DNA of 6,724 bases from Aquificaceae bacterium (GTDB lineage Bacteria; Aquificota; Aquificia; Aquificales; Aquificaceae). The stretch covers positions 1 through 6,724 of the forward strand of contig JALSHX010000011.1 in assembly GCA_026982025.1 (NCBI GenBank), written 5' to 3'. How positions within the stretch are numbered: position 1 is the first letter of the stretch; each line of letters opens with the position of its first letter. Made by a program: the position numbers and the translations under genes. Under the pieces are notes generated by a model. It had not been told where the DNA came from and did no database searches. It was given only the letters and a program-made list of their open reading frames with translations. Shown here one piece after another: positions 1 through 5,681 of this stretch.

Positions 1-186
1 GATCCCGATTCTCTTCCCCGGGATGTGGAAGTTACCCATTTAAACCTTCTTGATCAGACGGTTGAAGGAATACGCCACAGGGTTGAGCCTGTTTTCGCTG
101 TTCAGTATCACCCCGAGAACTCCCCGGGTCCACACGACTCTTACTACCTTTTCAGGGAGTTTGTAGAGCTTGCAAAATCCTCGTAA
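1..186 (+). CDS. carA: Carbamoyl-phosphate synthase small subunit, C-terminal 61 residues (5' end outside window)
   Basis: This open frame runs in from the left edge and stops at TAA 184-186, so only the end of the protein is present. CarA is the glutamine amidotransferase subunit that hydrolyses glutamine and passes ammonia to CarB for carbamoyl phosphate, feeding pyrimidine and arginine synthesis in the cytosol. The visible part carries the class I amidotransferase end: VEVTHLN near fragment residues 9-15, VEGIRHR at 21-27 and VQYHPE at 34-39. The last of these supplies the His (37) and Glu (39) of the Cys-His-Glu triad; the cysteine lies upstream, outside the window. The tail [11 protein letters not shown] is typical of CarA and separates it from the related TrpG, PabA and GuaA amidotransferases. 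Its last 35 bp overlap the convergent hisG. I see no terminator hairpin behind it. Confidence 0.93.
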   Translation, partial: DPDSLPRDVEVTHLNLLDQTVEGIRHRVEPVFAVQYHPENSPGPHDSYYLFREFVELAKSS

Positions 187-763
187 TTTCTTCTCTTTTA
201 TTTCTGAAGCTTGCCCTGTTGCAAATAAGCCAACCGCTGGAGTGATCAATGACCTCAATTTCAACGAGTCCGTTCTCTTTTAGGGTTCTTCCCGTCTGAA
301 CAAGGTCAACTATAAAATCCGCGATGCCCAGAACCGCACCCAGTTCTACGGAACCGCTCATCTCAATTATCCGTGGGGAAATACCTTTATTTGTGAAGTG
401 CTTTTTTGTAATGTTAGGATACTTTGTGGCGACAACGGGCGAGTTGCACCGTTCCAGAATTTTTCTGCTCTCGGGTTTTCCCGCAACGGATATTCTGCAG
501 GCTCCCAGCTTTAGGTCAAGCAGTCTGTAAACATCGGGATTTTTTTCAAGGTAAACATCCAATCCGCATATTCCGAGGTCTGCTGTGCCAGATTCAACAT
601 AGAGAGGGAGGTCAAGGGGCTTTACGAGCAGGAGCTCAACTCCGTCAAGGGAAACGGTTAGCTTTCGCCCCTCCTCAATTTTTTTTCTGATGACATTCCT
701 CTCAAAAAGCAGGTCAACAGATTCCTGAAACAGCCTTCCCCTTGGAATTGCGATGGTGATCAT
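152..763 (-). CDS. hisG: ATP phosphoribosyltransferase, short (HisZ-dependent) form
   Basis: HisG condenses ATP with PRPP to phosphoribosyl-ATP, the first committed step of histidine synthesis. The 203-residue length marks the short form, which lacks the C-terminal regulatory domain and in known cases works as a complex with the HisRS-like protein HisZ; no hisZ is in this window. Family signatures are clear: IAIPRGRL at residues 4-11, [14 protein letters not shown] around 60-73, VATKYPNI at 111-118, and the PRPP-binding loop DLVQTGRTL at 153-161. The usual GSVELAPLLGLAD is here [13 protein letters not shown], and the end of the catalytic region reads SSGWLICNR, a mild departure from family consensus. 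The ATG at 761-763 shares ATGA with the pycB stop and has no good Shine-Dalgarno at normal spacing, so translational coupling to pycB is likely. The 3' end overlaps carA by 35 bp on the opposite strand. Feedback by histidine would normally act through HisZ (family knowledge). Confidence 0.95.
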   Translation of the reverse strand: MITIAIPRGRLFQESVDLLFERNVIRKKIEEGRKLTVSLDGVELLLVKPLDLPLYVESGTADLGICGLDVYLEKNPDVYRLLDLKLGACRISVAGKPESRKILERCNSPVVATKYPNITKKHFTNKGISPRIIEMSGSVELGAVLGIADFIVDLVQTGRTLKENGLVEIEVIDHSSGWLICNRASFRNKREEITRILQALQTP

Positions 764-2610
764 TTCATTCTCGGCTTGATCCTTATGAGAACCTCGTCGG
801 GATTGACGCTCTCCCCCACCTGAACGAGTATCTCCTCAACCACGCCCTCAACGGGTGAGTGAATCTCGTTTTCCATCTTCATTGCTTCAACCACCAGAAG
901 CACATCACCCTCTTTAACTTCCTGACCCACGCTCACCTTAATGTTGACCACCTTTCCGGAGATGGGAGAGGTTATGTCACCCACATCAACGGGCTTTGGT
1001 CTCTTGGGTTGAACCGGTGCACCCTGCGCTATTTCGTAGCCCGCTCCGGAAACCTCAACCTCTCTTATGGGCTGAAGCACGACCTCTTCAAGCCTGCCGT
1101 CAAGGCGTATAAAGAAGGTTCTACCTCCTGCGGTTTCGTCTCCCCTTCCTGCAATCTGAACATGGTACTGCTCGCCGTGAACCGTGATGTTGAACTCAAC
1201 GGGGGCTTTATCGGGCAGGGAGTCCTCTTCAAGCTCCGGCGGAGCTTCCGGGGGCACCTCGCCTCTTTCAGCCTTTTCTCTCCACTCAAAGAATTCTTTA
1301 GCTACCACAGGAAAAAGAGCGTAGGAAAGAACATCTTCTTCTGTCCTTGCACCCTGCTCCTTTGCCTCCTTCCTTATCTGTTCAAGCTCCGGCTCAAGAA
1401 GGTCCGCGGGTCTTTTGTCGTATATGGGTTCTTCATCGCCAAGGATTTTCCTGAGCACCTCTTCTTTTATCGGTGCGGGGGGTCTGCCGTAGAGACCTTT
1501 GACATAGTCTTTGGTTTCTTTTGTAACCACCTTGTACCTCTCACCGTGCAGGACATTCATAAATGCTTGAGTTCCTACGATCTGACTTGTCGGCGTGACG
1601 AGTGGGGGATAGCCGAGGTCTTCCCTTACCTGAGTTACCTCCTTAAGAACCTCCTCAAGCTTGTCCTCAAGATTCTGCTCCCTGAGCTGGTTTATAAAGT
1701 TTGTGATCATACCTCCGGGGATCTGGTGTAGCAAAACTCCCACATCCGGATAAGGGGGAAGAACATCAAACTTTCTGTACTTTTCCCTGACCTCTCTGAA
1801 CATATCGCCTGCCCTCTTGTAGAGCTCCGCGTCAACTCCTATCTGATAGCCGAACTCCCTGAGAACATAGATCATAGTCTCCCCCGGAGGGTGGGAGGTC
1901 TGGCAGGATAGAGAATAGAAGGATGTGTCAATCATATCCGCACCCGCTTCTATGCCCTTTATCTGAGCCATCTGGGCAAGATCCGCTGTTGTCTGGGTGT
2001 GAAGGTGGACGGGATGATGGGGGAATTCACTCTTTAAAGCTGAAACGAGGTCGTAGCACATCTTGGGCGAGAGGAGACCCGCCTGATCTTTTATTGATAT
2101 TATGTCAATACCCATGTCAACGAGTTCTCCCGCGACTTTCACATAATACTCAACGGTGTGTACCGGACTTATGGCGTAGGAGAGAACTCCTTTTACAACT
2201 CCTCCCACCTTTTTTGCAACCTCAATGGACTTTTTCATGTTTCTCGTATCGTTCAGGGCATCAAAGATTCTGAACACCTTTATGCCGTTGTCAAAGGCTT
2301 TCTTAACAAATTCCTCTACGACATCATCAGCATAATGCCTGTATCCAACAACATTCTGTCCTCTCAGGAGCATTTCAAGGGGTGTGTTCTGTGCGGTTTC
2401 CCGAAACCTTCTTAGCCTCTCCCAGGGGTCCTCCCTCAGAAAACGAAGACATACATCAAAGGTGGCACCTCCCCAGACCTCAAGGGACCAGAATCCGCAC
2501 TTATCAAGAACTTCAAGTATTTCAATCATGTCGTCCGTTCTTACTCTCGTAGCAAGGAGGCTCTGAATTCCGTCCCTGAGGGATACATCGGTAATCTGGA
2601 TCTCCTTCAT
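760..2610 (-). CDS. pycB: Biotin-dependent carboxyltransferase subunit (pyruvate carboxylase subunit B type; could be OadA- or CfiA-like)
   Basis: A 616-residue protein with the architecture of PycB/OadA/CfiA: a DRE-TIM carboxyltransferase barrel (about 1-270), the conserved carboxylase domain (about 285-490) and a biotinyl carrier domain (about 540-616). It moves CO2 from carboxybiotin to a 2-oxoacid. Visible residues are SLRDG with metal ligand Asp13, LRGQN near 82-86, GYRHYADD near 89-96, the carboxylatable lysine in IKDQAGLL (Lys174), metal ligands in HLH (His202, His204), catalytic Thr238 in QTSHPP, IPGGMITN at 297-304, and the biotin site EAMKM with Lys578. The partner biotin carboxylase subunit is not in the window. 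The substrate is uncertain: pyruvate is the default, but 2-oxoglutarate carboxylase (CfiA of Hydrogenobacter) is a close relative, and a sodium-pump OadA is less likely without neighbouring membrane subunits. I chose ATG 2610 over an in-frame GTG at 2622 because GGAG lies 6 nt before it. Its stop overlaps hisG by 4 bp. Confidence 0.9.
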   Translation of the reverse strand: MKEIQITDVSLRDGIQSLLATRVRTDDMIEILEVLDKCGFWSLEVWGGATFDVCLRFLREDPWERLRRFRETAQNTPLEMLLRGQNVVGYRHYADDVVEEFVKKAFDNGIKVFRIFDALNDTRNMKKSIEVAKKVGGVVKGVLSYAISPVHTVEYYVKVAGELVDMGIDIISIKDQAGLLSPKMCYDLVSALKSEFPHHPVHLHTQTTADLAQMAQIKGIEAGADMIDTSFYSLSCQTSHPPGETMIYVLREFGYQIGVDAELYKRAGDMFREVREKYRKFDVLPPYPDVGVLLHQIPGGMITNFINQLREQNLEDKLEEVLKEVTQVREDLGYPPLVTPTSQIVGTQAFMNVLHGERYKVVTKETKDYVKGLYGRPPAPIKEEVLRKILGDEEPIYDKRPADLLEPELEQIRKEAKEQGARTEEDVLSYALFPVVAKEFFEWREKAERGEVPPEAPPELEEDSLPDKAPVEFNITVHGEQYHVQIAGRGDETAGGRTFFIRLDGRLEEVVLQPIREVEVSGAGYEIAQGAPVQPKRPKPVDVGDITSPISGKVVNIKVSVGQEVKEGDVLLVVEAMKMENEIHSPVEGVVEEILVQVGESVNPDEVLIRIKPRMK

Positions 2611-2616
2611 TCCCGT

Positions 2617-2620
2617 CTCC
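2617..2620 (-). promoter_or_regulatory. Shine-Dalgarno GGAG deciding the pycB start
   Basis: Read on the minus strand, GGAG at 2620-2617 sits 6 nt upstream of ATG 2610. This favours that ATG over the in-frame GTG at 2622, which the GGAG partly overlaps and which has no comparable site of its own. The protein then begins MKEIQITD, the usual point at which this family's barrel starts. Confidence 0.6.
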
Positions 2621-2630
2621 ACAAACTCAT

Positions 2631-2659
2631 AGTATAGACCTAAAAGTATAAAATGAAAA
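2631..2659 (-). promoter_or_regulatory. Candidate sigma-70-type promoter for pycB-hisG
   Basis: On the minus strand TTTTCA (2659-2654, 4 of 6 to the -35 consensus) is followed by exactly 17 bp and TATACT (2636-2631, 5 of 6 to the -10 consensus). Transcription would start near 2624, leaving a leader of about 14 nt that keeps the GGAG site. A second TATACT copy lies at 2650-2645, 14 bp upstream, but has no recognisable -35. The elements occupy the only sizeable gap (2611-2671) in the minus-strand cluster, so pycB-hisG could be expressed apart from ispF and the patatin gene. The region is AT-rich and no start site has been mapped, so chance matches are possible. Confidence 0.45.
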
Positions 2660-2671
2660 GCTATCGGAGTT

Positions 2672-3415
2672 TCACAGGAGGTTTTTCAAAACATTGATAG
2701 CGGAGCGGTAGCCAAGCTCAAAAAGCTCATCCGCCCTGTTCACATCAAGAGGAGAAAACTTTACTATGTCAGGAACAATAACAACATCGCAGAGGTCCTT
2801 TCTCTTTTCCACATTTGACCTAACAGCGAGAAAGAAACTCCTTAGAAGGATGCTTACCAGCCCTCCCGGTCTTTTAACCTTTTCAAGGGGGTTCACATCC
2901 ACGCCTATTTTCAATCCTTCGGATTTTTCAAGGGGTTCCACCGGGAGGTTGTTCATAACTCCGCCGTCAATGAGGGCAAACTCCTTATATCTTACGGGCT
3001 CAAAGATTCCGGGGAGTGCACAGCTTCCCAATAGAATGGGGGTCAGTTCACCATCAGAAAAGTACAGGGACTTTGCTGAGAGCAGGTCCGTCGCACATAT
3101 AAAGACCCTTGGCTTGAGGTCTTCTATCCTTTCCGTTTCAATAAATTCCCTTAAGTACTTCTCGGATCTTGATAGGGAAAAAAGACCGCTTCGCGGTATC
3201 TTGGGTCTGAAAAGGGAAATCCATTTTGTTCTCTTGACAATCTCCAGCATTGCCTTGGGACTGTATCCCTCCGCGTAAAACACGGATACAATTGCACCTG
3301 CACTGCTCCCGCTCAGGGCGGATACTTCAAATCCGAGCTCCTCAACCGCCTTCAGGACACCCAGATGAGCAATTCCTCTCCCTGCTCCTCCCGAGAGGAT
3401 CAGATTAACCTTCAT
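2672..3415 (-). CDS. Patatin-like phospholipase, RssA/NTE-type single-domain hydrolase
   Basis: This 247-residue protein is essentially a bare patatin domain, a Ser-Asp dyad lipid acyl hydrolase. The oxyanion-hole loop SGGAGRG is at residues 8-14, the nucleophile elbow GSSAG at 36-40 with Ser38, a conserved SCALPGIFEPV at 131-141, and DGGVMNNLPV at 150-159 with dyad Asp150. All catalytic parts are present, so an active enzyme is expected, though the substrate (phospholipid, lysophospholipid or other ester) cannot be read from sequence. I see no signal peptide or clear transmembrane helix, which suggests a cytosolic or peripheral enzyme; the stretch around 186-198 is hydrophobic and might touch membrane. 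The start ATG 3413-3415 fits the family's usual N-terminus, and AGGAG lies only 2 nt upstream, closer than ideal. It overlaps the end of ispF by 11 bp, so the two are probably translated from one message. Similar proteins are often named RssA, but the exact role is unknown. Confidence 0.88.
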   Translation of the reverse strand: MKVNLILSGGAGRGIAHLGVLKAVEELGFEVSALSGSSAGAIVSVFYAEGYSPKAMLEIVKRTKWISLFRPKIPRSGLFSLSRSEKYLREFIETERIEDLKPRVFICATDLLSAKSLYFSDGELTPILLGSCALPGIFEPVRYKEFALIDGGVMNNLPVEPLEKSEGLKIGVDVNPLEKVKRPGGLVSILLRSFFLAVRSNVEKRKDLCDVVIVPDIVKFSPLDVNRADELFELGYRSAINVLKNLL

Positions 3416-3884
3416 CGCTCCTGCTCATAAGGACAGTTGCTACACACACCGCCGAATCGGAGGATTCAAAACCCTCATTTCTCTTTCCTTTAATGAAAAC
3501 TTTTTCCGGTTCAATCCCCATAAGCTCGGAGAGGTTCTTTATAATTTTTCCCCGAAAATCAGAGATCTTCGGCTTTTCCGCAATGTAAACGATGTCGGTA
3601 TTCAGTATCTTGAAACCCTTTGACTCCATTTCGGATAGAGCTTTTTCAAGGAAGATCCTTGACGGGGCACCCTTCCACCTGGGGTCCGAGTCGCTGAAGA
3701 AGGTTCCTATATCCCCCGCTCCTATTGCGCCTAAGATCGCATCGGTTAGAGCGTGAAGGATTACATCACCGTCCGAGTGTCCTTTGAGTCCCGGGAAGCC
3801 CTCAATCCGCACACCTCCCAGAAAGAGAGTTTTCCGGGGATCAAAGGTGTGCGAGTCAAAGCCTATCCCTATTCTCAGGTCCAT
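3405..3884 (-). CDS. ispF: 2-C-methyl-D-erythritol 2,4-cyclodiphosphate synthase
   Basis: IspF cyclises CDP-methylerythritol 2-phosphate to methylerythritol cyclodiphosphate, releasing CMP, in the non-mevalonate isoprenoid pathway; the family enzyme is a metal-dependent homotrimer. The 159-residue length is normal. Metal ligands are in place: Asp10 and His12 in GFDSHTF and His44 in DVILHALTDA. GHSDGD is at 35-40, GAGDIG at 55-60 and DPRWKGAPS at 67-75. The C-terminal nucleotide/phosphate-contact segment is unusual: where most family members have a K-(A/G)-T-T-(T/N)-E stretch followed by LGF and a G-R-x-E-G loop, this one reads KGKRNEGF and then ESSDS, keeping the metal-site Glu137 but losing the threonines and the arginine-glycine loop. 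The reading frame is open and clean there. ATG 3884 is the first possible start, since an in-frame stop lies just upstream. No Shine-Dalgarno is visible and the leader may be almost absent. It heads the minus-strand cluster, divergent from trpD. Confidence 0.93.
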   Translation of the reverse strand: MDLRIGIGFDSHTFDPRKTLFLGGVRIEGFPGLKGHSDGDVILHALTDAILGAIGAGDIGTFFSDSDPRWKGAPSRIFLEKALSEMESKGFKILNTDIVYIAEKPKISDFRGKIIKNLSELMGIEPEKVFIKGKRNEGFESSDSAVCVATVLMSRSDEG

Positions 3885-3909
3885 CAGGGTTTATGATATA
3901 AAAATAGCC
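3885..3909. promoter_or_regulatory. 25-bp divergent intergenic region with overlapping -10-like elements for ispF and trpD
   Basis: Only 25 bp separate the two divergent start codons. The plus strand has TATGAT at 3892-3897 (5 of 6 to TATAAT), about 12 nt before the trpD ATG. The minus strand has TATCAT at 3898-3893 (5 of 6), about 8 nt before the ispF ATG, lying over the same bases. Starts 6-8 nt downstream would give leaders of only a few nucleotides, and neither gene has a Shine-Dalgarno, which fits leaderless or near-leaderless messages. I find no good -35 at 17-bp spacing on either strand; any such element would lie inside the opposite gene's coding sequence. The reading is inferred from sequence symmetry alone. 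Confidence 0.45.
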
Positions 3910-4929
3910 ATGGACCTGAAGGCGATACTTCAAAAGCTTGCCGAAGGTGAAGACTTATCCTCCCGGGAGGTTTATGAGGCATTGAGGGAGATGGTTGACG
4001 GAGAGGCAACCGACGCCCAGATAGGAGCTTTTATTATGGCAACGAGAATGAAGGGTGAAAGTGTTGATGAGATAGAAGGAGCGGGAAGGTTTTTCAGGGA
4101 AAGGGCGACAAAAGTTAAGGTCTCTTCTCCCGATGAAGTGGTTGATACATGCGGAACCGGTGGAGATGCTAAGGGAACCTTTAATGTTTCAACGGTAACA
4201 GCATTTGTCCTCGCGGGTGCTGGAGTTAAAGTGGCCAAGCACGGCAACAGATCCGTATCCTCAAGATGCGGTTCCGCGGACTTTCTTGAGCAGGCGGGAG
4301 CAAAAATTGACCTCTCAGCAGATAAAGTTGCGAAAATGATTGAGGAAATCGGAATAGGATTTATGTTCGCACCCCTCTTTCATCCGGCTATGAAGAGGGT
4401 TATAGGTCCGAGAAGGGAGGTGGGAGTCAGGTCTCTCTTTAATCTGATAGGTCCTCTCTCAAATCCTGCGGGAGCCCTCAGGCAAATTCTCGGAGTATTC
4501 AGGAGGGACCTCGTTGAGACCCTCGCCCATGTTCTCAGGAGGATCGGCATCAAAAAAGCCTATGTGGTTCACGGACTTGAAGGAATTGACGAGGTGTCAA
4601 TTGAGGGGACAACGCTTATCGGTGAAGTATCGGGGGAAGATGTAAGGCTCTTTGAGTTCGTTCCGGAGGACCTTGGAATAGAGAGAAGAAGCCTTCAGAA
4701 TGTATGTATTTCCACCCCCGAGGAGAGCTTCAGGATGGGATTCGGAGTTCTTGAAGGTGAAGAGGGACCCCACCGGGACATTGTCCTTTTAAACTCCACA
4801 TTCGGAATTCTTGCAAGCGGAGTCACCTCCGATATGAAGACCGCCCTTGATATGGCGGTGGATTCCATAGACAGCGGAAAAGCAAAGAAGAAACTTGAAC
4901 AGTTTGTGGAAATGTCCAACGAAGTTTAA
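3910..4929 (+). CDS. trpD: Anthranilate phosphoribosyltransferase
   Basis: TrpD transfers phosphoribose from PRPP to anthranilate, the second step from chorismate to tryptophan. The 339-residue length is typical. The N-terminal helical part (about 1-70) is followed by the PRPP-binding loop DTCGTGGD (79-86), FNVST (91-95), KHGNRSVSS (110-118), FAPLFHPA (153-160), the arginine-rich anthranilate-site stretch beginning GPRREVGVR (166-174), NLIGPLSNPA (178-187) and HGLEGIDE (221-228), all in the family order. The frame stays open upstream to 3784, but that extension lies inside ispF on the other strand, has no family match, and would make the protein too long; ATG 3910 starts MDLKAILQKL, a normal TrpD beginning. 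No Shine-Dalgarno precedes it. There is no room for a trp leader or attenuator, and no other trp gene is adjacent, so tryptophan genes appear dispersed. mqnA follows after 5 bp. Confidence 0.96.
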   Translation: MDLKAILQKLAEGEDLSSREVYEALREMVDGEATDAQIGAFIMATRMKGESVDEIEGAGRFFRERATKVKVSSPDEVVDTCGTGGDAKGTFNVSTVTAFVLAGAGVKVAKHGNRSVSSRCGSADFLEQAGAKIDLSADKVAKMIEEIGIGFMFAPLFHPAMKRVIGPRREVGVRSLFNLIGPLSNPAGALRQILGVFRRDLVETLAHVLRRIGIKKAYVVHGLEGIDEVSIEGTTLIGEVSGEDVRLFEFVPEDLGIERRSLQNVCISTPEESFRMGFGVLEGEEGPHRDIVLLNSTFGILASGVTSDMKTALDMAVDSIDSGKAKKKLEQFVEMSNEV

Positions 4930-4934
4930 AAGTC

Positions 4935-5681
4935 ATGAGAAACATCCGGATCGGACGCGTTGATTACCTCAATACCCTTCCTCTTTTTTACAGGCTTGAT
5001 GATTTCACCGTAGTTAAAGGCCACCCTGCGGATTTGGTCAAGAAGATCAGAGAGGGAGAGATTGATGCGGGAATAATCTCATCGGCGGAGTACTTCTTCA
5101 ACCCTGATGATTATTTCGTACTGCCCCGCATATCCGTATCCTCAAGAGGAAGCGTCTGTTCTGTCCTTTTGCTTTCCGAAGTCCCCGCGGAAGAAATAAA
5201 AAAGGTTCGCATTACACCGAGGTCATTGACTTCAAGGTATCTGCTCCTTTACTTCTTTGACAGGATGGGCATTCCGAGGCCTGAGGAGGTCCCGTCAGGT
5301 GAGGATGCGATCCTTGCCATCGGTGACGACGCCCTGGAGAATAAGGATAACTACCCGTACTCCTACGATCTGGGTGAACAGTGGTACAGGCTTACGGGTC
5401 TTCCCTTCGTATTTGCTTTATTTCTCGTAAGGAAAGGCGTTCCTCAGAGGCTTATCACCGAACTATACGAAGGGATTCTGTACTCAAAGGAATCCTTTTT
5501 CAGGGACATGGAGGAGGGGAGAATTTTTCCCGATGATACCTTTGTGAGGGACTACCTGACCGAGTGCATTGATTACGAATTGGGAAAAGACCACCTTGAC
5601 TCTCTTGAGATCTTCTTCGGATTTATGGAGCGGGAGACGGGAAAGCCCGCTCCTGACTCTATCTCTCTCTTTCGCCCCTGA
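4935..5681 (+). CDS. mqnA: Chorismate dehydratase of the futalosine menaquinone pathway
   Basis: MqnA dehydrates chorismate to 3-enolpyruvoyl-benzoate, the entry reaction of the futalosine route to menaquinone-type quinones. The 248-residue protein has the periplasmic-binding-protein-like fold expected of the family but no signal peptide, consistent with a cytosolic enzyme. Visible signatures are [15 protein letters not shown] (5-19), [13 protein letters not shown] near 42-54, a serine-rich LTSRYLL near 98-104, AIGDDAL near 127-133, and [20 protein letters not shown] near 143-162. MqnD, a close fold relative, lacks this arrangement, so MqnA is preferred. ATG 4935 is 5 bp after the trpD stop with no clear Shine-Dalgarno, so translation is probably coupled to trpD. 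Aquificaceae make sulfur-containing menaquinone derivatives, and this would be their early biosynthetic enzyme if the taxonomic guess is right. The 3' end overlaps the convergent inositol-phosphate synthase gene by 23 bp. Confidence 0.93.
   Translation: MRNIRIGRVDYLNTLPLFYRLDDFTVVKGHPADLVKKIREGEIDAGIISSAEYFFNPDDYFVLPRISVSSRGSVCSVLLLSEVPAEEIKKVRITPRSLTSRYLLLYFFDRMGIPRPEEVPSGEDAILAIGDDALENKDNYPYSYDLGEQWYRLTGLPFVFALFLVRKGVPQRLITELYEGILYSKESFFRDMEEGRIFPDDTFVRDYLTECIDYELGKDHLDSLEIFFGFMERETGKPAPDSISLFRP

Noticed and set aside
859..1731. 290-codon open frame on the plus strand inside pycB
   Set aside because: It lies wholly antisense to strongly conserved carboxylase and biotin-domain sequence. Its translation is rich in Cys, Phe and Leu with no recognisable motif. 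It is a shadow of codon bias on the other strand.
2611..2622. GTG at 2622 as the pycB start (620 residues)
   Set aside because: The added METG has no support, and the GGAG it overlaps is well placed for the ATG at 2610.
2766..3278. 170-codon plus-strand frame within the patatin gene
   Set aside because: It is antisense to the catalytic patatin domain, with low-complexity Ser/Pro/Leu composition and no family features.
3784..3909. 42-residue N-terminal extension of trpD from an upstream ATG
   Set aside because: It overlaps the start of ispF on the opposite strand, is very basic with no family match, and would place the trpD start inside another gene. The ATG at 3910 gives a standard TrpD N-terminus.
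3885..3909. trp leader peptide, attenuator or T-box ahead of trpD
   Set aside because: Only 25 bp separate trpD from ispF, with no Trp codons, hairpin or T-box-like sequence.
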